Assembly (NCBI RefSeq): GCF_000176515.1
Contig: NZ_ADAQ01000009.1
Coordinates: 186,001-250,000, forward strand
Direction of reading: 5' to 3'
DNA length: 64,000 nucleotides
From: Grimontia hollisae CIP 101886
Lineage (GTDB): Bacteria > Pseudomonadota > Gammaproteobacteria > Enterobacterales > Vibrionaceae
Position 1 is the stretch's first letter, and the number at the start of each line of letters is the position of its first letter. The notes beneath the pieces are model-generated. The model ran no database searches, was not told the origin of the DNA, and worked only from the letters and a program-made list of their open reading frames with translations. Positions 28,562 to 39,029 of this stretch are shown piece after piece. The position numbers and the translations under genes were made by a program.

Positions 28562-29623
28562 ATGCTGGCTTTTTTAGCACGTTCTGTGGGTTACGGCGTC
28601 TTTGTCGCTGCGGTGCTGCTTATCGCCATCCCCTCTCTGCGAACCTCCCAACTATTACCCGACACCGCACTGGCGAGCTTTGAGAGCGATAACAGCCTGC
28701 TATCATACAATTATGCGGTCAGACGGGCTTCCCCTGCTGTTGTCAACATTTACACTCGCCGCTATAGCGCAGAAAACCGTCTACAACTCAATGCAGAAGG
28801 CCTTGGCTCCGGAGTGATCATGAGTGACAAAGGTTATATCGTCACCAATTACCATGTGGTTGCACGTGCCGATCAAATCATTGTCGCCCTGCAGGATGGA
28901 CGCATCAGCACCGCACAACTGGTGGGGAAAGATCAGCGCACGGATCTGGCGGTATTAAAAATAGAGCTGGATAACCTGCCGGTGATCCCATTTAACGACA
29001 GCTATAAACCGGCAGTTGGCGATGTGGTTCTTGCCATCGGTAATCCCTACAACCTGGGGCAAACCACAACATTCGGCATCATTTCCGCCACCGGTCGCCC
29101 GGGAATGAGCTTCAACAGACGGCAAGACTTTCTCCAGACAGATGCAGCAATCAACAAGGGAAACTCCGGTGGTGCTCTGGTGAACAGTCGGGGGGAGCTG
29201 GTAGGGATTAACACTGCCTCATTCCAACAGGCCACTGACATTGATACCTATGGGATCTCTTTCGCTATCCCCTACTCACTGACGCTGAAAATCATGCAAA
29301 AGCTGATTGCGGATGGCCGGGTGATCCGGGGTTACATTGGTGTTGAAGGGCGTGAAGTTAACCCCGTGATGGCAAGGCTCCTTGATGCAGAAGAGCTGCG
29401 GGGTGTATTAATAGCGAGCATGGAACCGAATGGCCCTGCCGCACGTTCAGGTCTGATGGTGAATGATTTGATTGTGGCAATTAACGGTAATCCCATCAGC
29501 AGTTTCCGCAGTACCCTTGATATTGTGGCGGACACCCGTCCAGGTACCAAGGTTCCCTTCACCGTGATTCGTCAAGGCCAATCGCTGGAAGTGGTCGTTA
29601 CCATCGGTGAAGACACATTGTAA
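28562..29623 (+). CDS. degS: DegS: site-1 protease of the sigma-E envelope stress pathway
   Basis: Membrane-anchored HtrA protease that senses unfolded porin C-termini through its PDZ domain and cleaves RseA to release sigma-E. It has an N-terminal transmembrane anchor (VGYGVFVAAVLLIAIPSL), catalytic His98 (NYHV), Asp128 (TDLAVL) and Ser202 (GNSGGAL), and a single PDZ domain (about 255-350). The ATG at 28562 follows GGGGAG and yields 353 residues (E. coli 355). The longer upstream frame crosses the degQ terminator and is discarded. Confidence 0.96.
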   Translation: MLAFLARSVGYGVFVAAVLLIAIPSLRTSQLLPDTALASFESDNSLLSYNYAVRRASPAVVNIYTRRYSAENRLQLNAEGLGSGVIMSDKGYIVTNYHVVARADQIIVALQDGRISTAQLVGKDQRTDLAVLKIELDNLPVIPFNDSYKPAVGDVVLAIGNPYNLGQTTTFGIISATGRPGMSFNRRQDFLQTDAAINKGNSGGALVNSRGELVGINTASFQQATDIDTYGISFAIPYSLTLKIMQKLIADGRVIRGYIGVEGREVNPVMARLLDAEELRGVLIASMEPNGPAARSGLMVNDLIVAINGNPISSFRSTLDIVADTRPGTKVPFTVIRQGQSLEVVVTIGEDTL

Positions 29624-29644
29624 TACTGGGGGGATACCTCAGAC

Positions 29645-29680
29645 AAAAAAGGCCACTTGGCAAACCCAAGTGACCTTTTA
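29645..29680. terminator. Bidirectional terminator between degS and murA
   Basis: AAAAAAGGCCACTTGG pairs with CCAAGTGACCTTTTA (one G-U pair) around a five-base loop. A and T tracts on both sides allow termination of the convergent degS and mla-murA transcripts. Confidence 0.88.
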
Positions 29681-29695
29681 TCTATTCATCGGGTA

Positions 29696-31226
<1,531 letters not shown>

Positions 31227-31228
31227 AA

Positions 31229-31552
31229 CTACTCCCCGTCAACCGATGCGCTTTCATCAATAATAATATTTTCCACATTGCTCAATTGCAGCAGCACACG
31301 AAGTTGCGTGGGAATGCCGCTCAACACCAGTGTTTGATGGTTTTCAATGAGGGTTTGCTGCAAATGGAGCAACATCGCCATGCCTGCCGAATCGATTCGC
31401 TTTAGTGACGATAAATCGAGCAACACCCGCTCATCACTGGGCAACCAATCGGCACGCCGATGCCAAAATGCGGGAACTGTGTCACGATCAAGCTCTCCTG
31501 ACAAGCAGTAATCCCCATTTGTGTGCTTTTGAAAAGATAATGTATCACTCAC
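31229..31552 (-). CDS. mlaB: MlaB: STAS-domain subunit of the Mla ABC transporter
   Basis: Cytoplasmic STAS-domain protein that binds MlaF and supports assembly and activity of the MlaFEDB phospholipid transporter. The STAS core is [21 protein letters not shown], with the conserved serine at residue 55. Length 107 residues. It starts with GTG, overlapping the mlaC stop in a GTGA arrangement. The family is divergent, but the operon position makes the assignment firm. Confidence 0.93.
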   Translation of the reverse strand: MSDTLSFQKHTNGDYCLSGELDRDTVPAFWHRRADWLPSDERVLLDLSSLKRIDSAGMAMLLHLQQTLIENHQTLVLSGIPTQLRVLLQLSNVENIIIDESASVDGE

Positions 31553-32196
31553 GATTCACTGCCTTCTCGGGTGATCGGTGCTTTTGCTCGTTCAATCAAT
31601 TGTTTGGCGACGGCTTCAATACCGTTTTTGCGCAGCTCTCCACTCCATTCACTGGTTTTGGTATCCAACATGCTGACGCCTTCAACCTGAACATCGAAAC
31701 CTTGCCATTCTTCAGTCTTGCCGTTTTTGCGCAAAGCAAAGTCTAGGCGGATAGGCGGACGCGCTTTATCCAGAATGTCGACACGGACAGACACGACTTT
31801 ACGTTTGTCATCAATCTCTTTTTCCTGCTCCACAACGATTTCCTGATCGGTGTACTGGGTCAGGATTTGCGCGTAAGACGCCACCAGATAATCATAAAAT
31901 GCCTCGGTAAACAGATCGCGCTCTTCCTTGCTGGCTTTCCGTGCCTGCGGGCCCAGCACTTTCAATGCAGCATAACGTACATTGATGTAGGGCATTAACT
32001 CTTGCTTAACGACGTCCCGCAGCAACTCCGGATTGGCAATGTATTGTTCTTTGTCCGCTTTCAAGCGGCTAAATGCATTGTCTGCCACTGAATTGATCAA
32101 CGTATAGGGGTTTTTCGCGTCGATTTCTGCCGCCACTGACAAAGATGAAAAGGCGATACCCAACATCACCACGAAAGCCACAATCCACTTGTTCAT
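31549..32196 (-). CDS. mlaC: MlaC: periplasmic phospholipid shuttle
   Basis: Soluble periplasmic protein that carries phospholipid between the outer-membrane MlaA complex and the inner-membrane MlaFEDB transporter. It has a signal peptide (MNKWIVAFVVMLGIAFSSLS, cleavage after AA near residue 23) and the MlaC domain (NPYTLINSVADNAFSRLK, YAALKVLG). Length 215 residues (E. coli 211). It starts six bases after mlaD and overlaps mlaB. Confidence 0.95.
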   Translation of the reverse strand: MNKWIVAFVVMLGIAFSSLSVAAEIDAKNPYTLINSVADNAFSRLKADKEQYIANPELLRDVVKQELMPYINVRYAALKVLGPQARKASKEERDLFTEAFYDYLVASYAQILTQYTDQEIVVEQEKEIDDKRKVVSVRVDILDKARPPIRLDFALRKNGKTEEWQGFDVQVEGVSMLDTKTSEWSGELRKNGIEAVAKQLIERAKAPITREGSES

Positions 32197-32202
32197 TACT
32201 GA

Positions 32203-32679
32203 CTACTCCTCTGACCCACCAACGCTGTAAAGGAACTGACCAATCAAGTCTTCCAATACCATTGCTGAGCGTGTGTCTTCCAATAAATCGCCATCTTGCA
32301 AAACATCAATGTCTTCATCGAGAAAGCCTGGACGGATACCGATATATTGCTCTCCCAGCAGACCAGAGGTCAGAATGGCGGCTGAGCTGGTTTCTGGGAA
32401 ATACCCAAACTTACGGTCTATCTCCATAGAGACAGTTGGCACATAATCCGGCGCGGACAAAGAGATCTGACTAACACGTCCCACAACCACACCACCAACT
32501 TTCACCGGTGAGCGTACTTTCAAACCACCAATGTTGTCGAAGTGGGCCTGAAGTGTGTAGTGATCGGTGCGGGAAAAGCTCTTCACGTCAGCTACCTGGA
32601 AAATCAGCAGCAGCACGGCGACTATCCCGGCCAGGACAAAGGTGCCCACCCAAAATTCAGTTTTACGGTTTTGTTGCAT
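32203..32679 (-). CDS. mlaD: MlaD: MCE-domain substrate-binding subunit
   Basis: Inner-membrane-anchored MCE protein that forms a hexameric ring and passes lipid to MlaE. An N-terminal transmembrane helix (WVGTFVLAGIVAVLLLIFQVA) precedes the MCE domain (GGLKVRSPVKVGGVVVGRVSQISL) and a helical C-terminal tail. Length 158 residues, shorter than E. coli MlaD (183), as in other Vibrio proteins. It starts 4 bases after mlaE. Confidence 0.96.
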   Translation of the reverse strand: MQQNRKTEFWVGTFVLAGIVAVLLLIFQVADVKSFSRTDHYTLQAHFDNIGGLKVRSPVKVGGVVVGRVSQISLSAPDYVPTVSMEIDRKFGYFPETSSAAILTSGLLGEQYIGIRPGFLDEDIDVLQDGDLLEDTRSAMVLEDLIGQFLYSVGGSEE

Positions 32680-32683
32680 CTAG

Positions 32684-33466
32684 TTAGCTCCCAAACATCA
32701 GTGCCGTGAGGACAAAGTCCAATCCCAACACTGCCAAAGAAGAATGCACCACAGTTCGTGTTGTCGCGCGGCTGATCCCTTCCGATGTTGGTATGGCATC
32801 ATAGCCGTTAAACAGTGCAATCCAGGTGACGGTAATAGCGAACACCAAGCTCTTGATAAATGACTGGCCTATGTCATAGCCAAGCTCAACCGACGATTGC
32901 ATTACCGCCCAATAACTGCCGTAGTCGATGCCTTTCCAGTCAACACCGACAAGCTGTCCGCCCCAGATACCCACCATCATAAAAATCATCGCCAGCAGGG
33001 GCATGGAAATTACCCCGGCCCAAAATCGTGGTGCAACCACGCGGCGCAGTGGATCCACCGCCATCATTTCCAGGCTGGATAACTGTTCGGTGGCTTTCAT
33101 CAAGCCTATTTCCGCCGTCAGCGCTGAGCCAGCACGACCTGCAAACAGCAACGCGGTAACCACGGGCCCAAGCTCCCTGAGCAGTGACAGTGCCACCATT
33201 TGTCCCAATGAGCTCTCTGCACCAAAGTCAGCCAATACCAAATACCCTTGAAGGCTCAGCACCATGCCGATAAACAGTCCGGACACCATGATGATGGCCA
33301 ACGATCGCACACCGACAGAGTAAATTTGAGTCAGTAACAGCGGAAACATTTTCTTCGGTTGGGGCTTGCCTACTAAGGCTCCCAACAACACAAAGGTGGC
33401 GCGCCCCATGGTTTGCGATACTGCCATCGCCCGGGCACCCAGAGACTGGACCAGGTTAACAATCAC
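32684..33466 (-). CDS. mlaE: MlaE: permease of the Mla lipid transporter
   Basis: Polytopic permease of the MlaFEDB ABC transporter. Conserved segments are [46 protein letters not shown] and [16 protein letters not shown], which form the coupling helix region. Length 260 residues, equal to E. coli. The start is a GTG at 33466 that overlaps the mlaF stop (GTGA), so translation is probably coupled. Confidence 0.97.
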   Translation of the reverse strand: MIVNLVQSLGARAMAVSQTMGRATFVLLGALVGKPQPKKMFPLLLTQIYSVGVRSLAIIMVSGLFIGMVLSLQGYLVLADFGAESSLGQMVALSLLRELGPVVTALLFAGRAGSALTAEIGLMKATEQLSSLEMMAVDPLRRVVAPRFWAGVISMPLLAMIFMMVGIWGGQLVGVDWKGIDYGSYWAVMQSSVELGYDIGQSFIKSLVFAITVTWIALFNGYDAIPTSEGISRATTRTVVHSSLAVLGLDFVLTALMFGS

Positions 33467-34260
33467 GAAAACAGCTCCTGTGTAATGTCTTTTGCGGGAT
33501 ACCGGAATGGCACGGGGCCATCCGCCTCCCCCCGAAGAAACTGGCTAACCCGGGGATCAGGGTTGTCACGCAAGGACTGGGGCGAACCGGACGCAATCAC
33601 TTTCCCATCCGCCAAAAGATAAACATGATCCGCAATACTCATCACCTCAGGCACATCATGGGAAACCACGATAGAAGTCAATCCCAGTGCCTGATTTAAG
33701 TTACGGATCAAGGACACCAACACCCCCATGGTAATCGGATCCTGACCGGCAAAAGGCTCATCGTACATAATCAGCTCCGGATCCATCGCAATGGCACGTG
33801 CCAGTGCAGCCCGCCTCGCCATGCCACCCGACAGACTGCTGGGCATCAAATCCGCAGCTCCCCGAAGCCCTACCGCTTCCAATTTGAGCAAGACAATGGT
33901 TTTGATCAGGGACTCTGGCAACGCTGTATGTTCACGCAGGGGAAAGGCAACATTGTCAAACACTGTCATGTCGGTAAAAAGGGCACCGGACTGAAACAAC
34001 ATACTCATGCGCTTTCGCGCTTCATAAAGTTTGTTGCGCGAAAGTGTGGGAATATTCTGGCCGGCAAACACCACTTCCCCCTTATCCGGAAGGAGTTGCC
34101 CACCAATCAGGCGAAGCAGGGTGGTTTTGCCAATCCCGGAAGGCCCCATAATAGCAGTCACTTTGCCAACCGGCACCGTCAGGCTGACATTGTCAAAAAT
34201 CATCCTCTCGCCACGCGAGAATGTCAGGTTATTCACTTCAACCAGGTTCGTCGTACTCAT
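33463..34260 (-). CDS. mlaF: MlaF: ATPase of the Mla lipid transporter
   Basis: ABC ATPase powering phospholipid transport that maintains outer-membrane lipid asymmetry. Walker A is GPSGIGKTT (residues 39-47), the signature is [15 protein letters not shown], and Walker B is [14 protein letters not shown] with a downstream switch histidine in VVSHDVPE. The ATG at 34260 is used (265 residues); the codon before it is TTG. AAAGGG lies just upstream. First gene of the mla operon. Confidence 0.97.
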   Translation of the reverse strand: MSTTNLVEVNNLTFSRGERMIFDNVSLTVPVGKVTAIMGPSGIGKTTLLRLIGGQLLPDKGEVVFAGQNIPTLSRNKLYEARKRMSMLFQSGALFTDMTVFDNVAFPLREHTALPESLIKTIVLLKLEAVGLRGAADLMPSSLSGGMARRAALARAIAMDPELIMYDEPFAGQDPITMGVLVSLIRNLNQALGLTSIVVSHDVPEVMSIADHVYLLADGKVIASGSPQSLRDNPDPRVSQFLRGEADGPVPFRYPAKDITQELFS

Positions 34261-34302
34261 CAAGGCCCTTTAATGTTGTTTTCCTTGAAGGTTAGTCGCA
34301 CG

Positions 34303-34331
34303 ATCATAGAGGTGCGGCTATGGCAAAACAA
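34303..34331 (-). promoter_or_regulatory. Candidate promoter of the mla operon
   Basis: Minus-strand TTGTTT (34326-34331), a 17-base spacer and TATGAT (34303-34308) lie about 43 bases before the mlaF ATG. Spacing and hexamers fit sigma-70. Confidence 0.6.
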
Positions 34332-34654
34332 GTAATCGTACACCATTCATTTGCAAATTTCTGATAAGAATTCTATCAATTTTCAGACAAACCATGTCTT
34401 TTCTTGCGTACATCCATTGGAATTAAGATCACCGCTATCGGTTAGAAAAAGCATGGCGGGTTTACCTTTCTTTTGCCCGTTTTTTTGTGTTTTTGTGAAT
34501 TCATTACTATCCCAAAACCCTTGGAGGAGAACCCAGTCATTATAGACACGTCCAAGCTAACTGAAATGACTCAGCCCTTTTTCTTCACATTTACTCAATT
34601 AGCGGTCAAAATTGCTCTTTTGTATCCTTCGCCCTCTCTTTTTAAGGTATCTAA
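34332..34654. other. mlaF-yrbG divergent intergenic region
   Basis: About 320 AT-rich bases with no convincing gene. On the plus strand TTGCAA (34351-34356), 17 bases and TATCAA (34374-34379) form a possible promoter. A weak CGGG/CCCG hairpin with TTTTTTT ends near 34486, so a short RNA is conceivable but unproven. A GGAGGAG at about 34522 has no start codon behind it. Confidence 0.4.
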
Positions 34655-35617
34655 ATGTTTGAAGCGACCGCCATTCTCGTTGTGGGTTTGTGTTTGTTGG
34701 TATGGAGTGCTGACAAGCTGGTCTACGGCGCTGCCGCTCTCGCCCGTAACGTGGGCATTTCTCCGCTCGTTATCGGTATGACCATTCTCGCCATGGGGAG
34801 TTCCGCCCCGGAGATGGTGGTGTCCGCCACGGCAGCACTGAGCGGAAAGACAGATACCGCCGTCGGTAATGTGCTCGGCTCAAACATTGCCAATATTGCG
34901 TTGATCTTGGGCGTGACAGCCTTGATCAGGCCACTGGCGATCAGTTCAGGCATCCTGCGACGGGAGTTGCCACTGATGCTGGGCGTCACCGCTGTTGCAG
35001 GCATCATTCTCTGGGATCACTACCTCAGTTTCTGGGACGGCGTGGTACTAGCCGTCTTGTTCGCAATCTTCTTGCTAATGATGATGAAATTTAGCCGCGA
35101 AAGTGGGGAAGAAGACCCGATGCTTGCCGAACAGGAGTCTGAAATCCCGAAAGGTGTCGGCAACATGTCAGCGGCTATCTGGGTCGTTGTCGGTCTGGTA
35201 TTGCTGATTTTCAGTGCTGATATGGTGGTTGATTCCGCCGTGATTATCGCCAAGGCCTTTGGCATGAGCGATCTGGTGATTGGCCTGACTATCGTCGCCG
35301 TGGGCACCAGCCTACCAGAACTTGCAGCGTCCGTCGCAGGGGTGATGAAAGGGGAAGACGATATGGCGGTGGGAAACATCATCGGCTCAAACATCTTCAA
35401 TATTCTCGCTGTGATGGGGATTCCCGCTATACTGGCACCTTCTGGCATTAACCCTCTGGCCATGGAGCGTGACTTTTACGTAACACTGGCGCTGTCTGTG
35501 TTGCTGTTTTTCTTTGCTGTGGGTAAAGCACGCACCATTAACCGCTGGGAAGGCATCGGATTTCTAGCCTGCTTTGTCGGCTATCAAGGCTATTTGTTTA
35601 CACACCTTGCGGCATAA
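34655..35617 (+). CDS. yrbG: YrbG: CaCA-family sodium/calcium exchanger
   Basis: Inner-membrane cation exchanger of the calcium/cation antiporter superfamily. The two inverted alpha repeats are clear: LAMGSSAPEMVVSATAAL with VGNVLGSNIANIALILG in the first half, and VAVGTSLPELAASVAGV with VGNIIGSNIFNILAVMG in the second. The halves are separated by a charged cytoplasmic loop (residues about 145-170). Around ten transmembrane helices are apparent. Length 320 residues (E. coli 325). It precedes kdsD as in E. coli. Confidence 0.95.
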   Translation: MFEATAILVVGLCLLVWSADKLVYGAAALARNVGISPLVIGMTILAMGSSAPEMVVSATAALSGKTDTAVGNVLGSNIANIALILGVTALIRPLAISSGILRRELPLMLGVTAVAGIILWDHYLSFWDGVVLAVLFAIFLLMMMKFSRESGEEDPMLAEQESEIPKGVGNMSAAIWVVVGLVLLIFSADMVVDSAVIIAKAFGMSDLVIGLTIVAVGTSLPELAASVAGVMKGEDDMAVGNIIGSNIFNILAVMGIPAILAPSGINPLAMERDFYVTLALSVLLFFFAVGKARTINRWEGIGFLACFVGYQGYLFTHLAA

Positions 35618-35628
35618 CCGGACTGACT

Positions 35629-36597
35629 ATGACTGATTTTGATTTTCGCCAGGCTGGCATCACCACACTGAAAACTGAACGCGACGCGATTACACAACTC
35701 GAACAGTATATTAATGAGGATTTTGTCACAGCATGCCAGCTCATCCTTAATGCCCAGGGCAAAGTCGTGGTAATGGGCATGGGGAAATCCGGCCATATAG
35801 GCAACAAAATTGCCGCCACGCTGGCCAGTACCGGCACCCCCTCGTTTTTCGTTCATCCAGGCGAAGCCAGCCATGGCGATCTGGGAATGATCGAAAAGGG
35901 CGATGTGGTGCTCGCCATTTCCAACTCCGGTGAAGCCTCAGAAATCATTACCTTATTGCCGGTGGTTAAACGCCGAGGCATCACATTGATCACCATGACC
36001 AGTAACCCGGCGTCAACCATGGCGCGTCTGGCACAGGTAAACCTTTGCATCAAGGTGCCCAAAGAAGCATGCCCGATTGGTCTCGCACCAACGTCCAGTA
36101 CTACCGCAACCCTGGTGATGGGGGATGCCCTAGCAGTGGCGCTGATGCAGGCAAAAGGGTTTACCGCAGACGACTTTGCCCTCTCCCACCCCGGTGGTGC
36201 ACTGGGCCGCAAACTCTTGCTACGCATTGCAGATGTCATGCACAGTGGTGACAAACTCCCCAAAGTGTTGCCACACCACACGATTCGTGATGCCCTGTTG
36301 GAAATGTCGGCCAAAGGGCTTGGCATGACCGCTGTCGTTGATAGCCAAGACTCCGTCCTCGGCATCTTTACTGATGGCGATCTACGCCGCCTTCTTGACC
36401 AACGTATCGATGTGCACAGCACTGACATCGGCGCAGTGATGGGGAAAAACCCGACGTGTATCAGTGCCGACATGCTGGCCGCAGAAGGTTTAAAGCTGAT
36501 GGAAGAGAAGAAAATCAACGGATTGCTGGTCACAGATAATGACACACTGATCGGGGCTCTCAATATGCACGATCTGCTTAAAGCTGGAGTGATGTAA
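35629..36597 (+). CDS. kdsD: KdsD: arabinose-5-phosphate isomerase
   Basis: Converts ribulose-5-phosphate to arabinose-5-phosphate for KDO synthesis in LPS. The SIS domain (VVVMGMGKSGHIGNKIAATLAS, FFVHPGEASHGDLGMI, AISNSGEASEIITLL) is followed by two CBS domains from about residue 205 (MHSGDKLPKVLPHHTIRDALL). Length 322 residues (E. coli 328). It begins 11 bases after yrbG and shares one base with kdsC. Confidence 0.97.
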   Translation: MTDFDFRQAGITTLKTERDAITQLEQYINEDFVTACQLILNAQGKVVVMGMGKSGHIGNKIAATLASTGTPSFFVHPGEASHGDLGMIEKGDVVLAISNSGEASEIITLLPVVKRRGITLITMTSNPASTMARLAQVNLCIKVPKEACPIGLAPTSSTTATLVMGDALAVALMQAKGFTADDFALSHPGGALGRKLLLRIADVMHSGDKLPKVLPHHTIRDALLEMSAKGLGMTAVVDSQDSVLGIFTDGDLRRLLDQRIDVHSTDIGAVMGKNPTCISADMLAAEGLKLMEEKKINGLLVTDNDTLIGALNMHDLLKAGVM

Positions 36598-37154
36598 TGC
36601 AGCCAATGACCGAGACCCTGTACGGCCCGGTGGCAACAGAACTGGTGGAGCGTGCCCGCACCATTAGCTTACTGATTTGCGATGTAGACGGCGTGTTCTC
36701 AGACGGCCGTATTTATATGGGTAACGACGGCGAAGAATTAAAAGCGTTCCATACCCGTGATGGTTATGGTGTGAAATCTCTGATGAATGCGGGTGTAGAA
36801 ATTGCCATTATCACCGGTCGCAAATCAGCCATCGTGGAACGCCGTATGGCCGCCTTGGGCATCCAGCACATTTACCAGGGACAAGACGATAAAGCCTCAG
36901 CCTATCAGGATCTTGTCAATCGCCTTGGCATCCCGGCGAAGCAGATTGCCTACATCGGTGACGATCTGATTGACTGGCCAGTCATGTCTCAGGTGGGTCT
37001 GTCGGTCTGTGTCAATGATGGCCATCCCCTGTTGGCACAGCGCGCTGATTGGGTAACCCGTACGCCCGGAGGCTATGGCGCAGTGCGTGAAGTGTGCGAT
37101 CTGATTTTGGAGGCGCGCGGCGAGCTTGATGCGCACAAAGGGCTGAGTATATGA
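36597..37154 (+). CDS. kdsC: KdsC: KDO-8-phosphate phosphatase
   Basis: HAD-superfamily phosphatase releasing KDO from KDO-8-phosphate. The nucleophile motif is ICDVDGVFSDG (Asp29, Asp31), motif II is IITGRKS, and the metal-binding motif is GDDLIDWPVM. It is a capless HAD protein of 185 residues (E. coli 188). The ATG overlaps the kdsD stop by one base (TAATG), and the stop overlaps the lptC start (ATGA). Confidence 0.97.
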   Translation: MQPMTETLYGPVATELVERARTISLLICDVDGVFSDGRIYMGNDGEELKAFHTRDGYGVKSLMNAGVEIAIITGRKSAIVERRMAALGIQHIYQGQDDKASAYQDLVNRLGIPAKQIAYIGDDLIDWPVMSQVGLSVCVNDGHPLLAQRADWVTRTPGGYGAVREVCDLILEARGELDAHKGLSI

Positions 37155-37717
37155 CGTTGCAACGCCTTGTTATGCTTGTTCTGCTGGCAGTGTGTGGTTA
37201 CACAGGTTATTACCTGCTTACCCAACTCTACTGGGAAGATAACGTACAGGTTGCACCGGATGCAGAAAAGCCCTTGTTTACCGCCGAGAATGTTAATTCC
37301 ACGACCTATAACGCACAGGGACTTCGTAGCTACCGCATCGAATCTGTGCATATAGAAAACTATCAGCAACTCGATGAAACCCACTTTAACGAGCCTGTAC
37401 TTTGGACATATAGTAACGGGGAAGAGGAAGAGTGGCGGGTCAGCGCAGAGTTTGCGGTACTTGAAGACACCAAAACACTGGTGATGAAAGGACGGGTAAG
37501 GATCTTTAACCTGTTACCCGATGCCCAGATAAAAGTCGTCACTACTGAACAACTTACCCTGGATCTCGTTACCCGCGACTTCTGGTCAGACACTGAAACC
37601 GAAATTACCGGTGTAGGTCTGCAAACGCGTGGCGAGAGAGTGAAAGGCAATTTTGGCTCCCACCAGATGGAACTGATTGAGCAAGTGAAGAGCAGGTATG
37701 AACAAAAAACGAACTAA
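37151..37717 (+). CDS. lptC: LptC: inner-membrane LPS transport protein
   Basis: Bitopic protein that receives LPS from LptB2FG and hands it to LptA. It has an N-terminal transmembrane helix (VMLVLLAVCGYTGYYLLTQL) and then a periplasmic beta-jellyroll (FTAENVNSTTYNAQGLRSYRI). Length 188 residues (E. coli 191). It overlaps kdsC by four bases and lptA by twenty. Confidence 0.96.
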   Translation: MTLQRLVMLVLLAVCGYTGYYLLTQLYWEDNVQVAPDAEKPLFTAENVNSTTYNAQGLRSYRIESVHIENYQQLDETHFNEPVLWTYSNGEEEEWRVSAEFAVLEDTKTLVMKGRVRIFNLLPDAQIKVVTTEQLTLDLVTRDFWSDTETEITGVGLQTRGERVKGNFGSHQMELIEQVKSRYEQKTN

Positions 37718-38210
37718 CGTCTTTGCCGTGGTATTGATGCTGTTATCCGGCTCAGCCCTAGCACTGTCAACAGACTCCGAGCAGCCAATTTACATTGACT
37801 CCGACTCGCAAAACCTTGACATGAAAACCAATACCGTGGTTTTCACCGGTAACGTCTACTTACGCCAGGGGTCTATTCGCCTACGCGCCGATAAAGTGGT
37901 GGTCACCCGCCCTTCTGGAGAAGAGGGCGCAGAAGTGATTGATGCGTATGGCAAGCCTGCTGCTTTTGAACAAACCATGGATGATGGAAAAAAAATCAAC
38001 GGAGAAGCCTTCGATCTACGTTATGAAACAGCCAAAAGCTTCCTGATCATGAAACGCAACGCAGTGCTGACACAAGAAGGCGGTAATCAGGTAGAAGGCC
38101 AGAAGATTACTTACAACATCGACAAACAGCTGCTGGTTGCAGAAAGTGATGACAGCAGTCGTGTCACCACCGTATTGCAGCCACAAACCAAACAAGACGG
38201 CAAGAAATAA
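37698..38210 (+). CDS. lptA: LptA: periplasmic LPS bridge protein
   Basis: Forms the periplasmic bridge carrying LPS from LptC to LptD. It has a signal peptide (residues 1-23, ending SALAL) and an OstA-like jellyroll (PIYIDSDSQNLDMKTNTVVF, GNVYLRQGSIRLRADKVVV). Length 170 residues (E. coli 185). Its start lies within the last codons of lptC. In E. coli the same operon has a sigma-E promoter upstream of lptA; no such site was seen here by eye. Confidence 0.96.
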   Translation: MNKKRTNVFAVVLMLLSGSALALSTDSEQPIYIDSDSQNLDMKTNTVVFTGNVYLRQGSIRLRADKVVVTRPSGEEGAEVIDAYGKPAAFEQTMDDGKKINGEAFDLRYETAKSFLIMKRNAVLTQEGGNQVEGQKITYNIDKQLLVAESDDSSRVTTVLQPQTKQDGKK

Positions 38211-38216
38211 CACGGT

Positions 38217-38942
38217 ATGGCTATTCTCACCGCTCAAAATCTCGCAAAAAGCTATAACGGCCGCAAAGTCGTCACCGATGTCAGCCTTGAAGTAAAGTCC
38301 GGCGAAATCGTCGGATTATTAGGGCCAAACGGTGCGGGAAAAACCACATCTTTTTACATGATTGTTGGTCTGGTCGCCCGGGATGAAGGCACCATCAAGA
38401 TTGACGACTTGGACATCAGTATCCAGCCCATGCATAACCGCTCACGCCTGGGAATTGGCTACCTACCACAGGAAGCCTCAATTTTCAGGAAACTCAGTGT
38501 TTATGACAATCTGATGGCGGTTCTCCAAACTCGCTCAGAGCTAACCAAAGAAGAGCGCCAGGATAAAGCCGAAGACCTGCTGGACGAATTTAACATCCAA
38601 CATATTCGTAACAGTATGGGCATGGCCTTGTCAGGAGGCGAACGCCGACGCGTCGAAATCGCACGCGCATTGGCTGCCAACCCGAAGTTTATCCTTCTCG
38701 ATGAACCCTTCGCGGGCGTAGACCCAATCTCAGTCATCGATATCAAGAAAATTATTGAGCACTTACGTGACCGCGGCCTTGGCGTATTAATTACCGACCA
38801 CAACGTACGTGAGACACTCAGTGTTTGTGAACACGCCTATATTGTTAGCCAAGGACACTTGATTGCCCACGGCACACCTGATGAAGTGCTCAACGATGAG
38901 CATGTAAAACGCGTCTATCTCGGAGACCAGTTCAGGCTATAG
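38217..38942 (+). CDS. lptB: LptB: ATPase of the LPS export complex
   Basis: Cytoplasmic ABC ATPase that drives LPS extraction with LptF and LptG (not in this window). Walker A is GPNGAGKTT (36-44), the signature is [17 protein letters not shown], Walker B is [13 protein letters not shown], and the switch histidine is in [11 protein letters not shown]. Length 241 residues, as in E. coli. It begins six bases after lptA. Confidence 0.98.
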   Translation: MAILTAQNLAKSYNGRKVVTDVSLEVKSGEIVGLLGPNGAGKTTSFYMIVGLVARDEGTIKIDDLDISIQPMHNRSRLGIGYLPQEASIFRKLSVYDNLMAVLQTRSELTKEERQDKAEDLLDEFNIQHIRNSMGMALSGGERRRVEIARALAANPKFILLDEPFAGVDPISVIDIKKIIEHLRDRGLGVLITDHNVRETLSVCEHAYIVSQGHLIAHGTPDEVLNDEHVKRVYLGDQFRL

Positions 38943-39029
38943 TTAAAAGAGAACGGTTGGCAAATCGCTCCAATATAAGCACTGATATTTGCACTGATAA
39001 TAGATAAAAGGAAAGGTGCCAGTAAAACT

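Noticed and set aside
35853-36563. 236-residue open frame on the minus strand
   Set aside because: Antisense to kdsD, whose domains and catalytic motifs are intact; composition is typical of a reverse-frame shadow.
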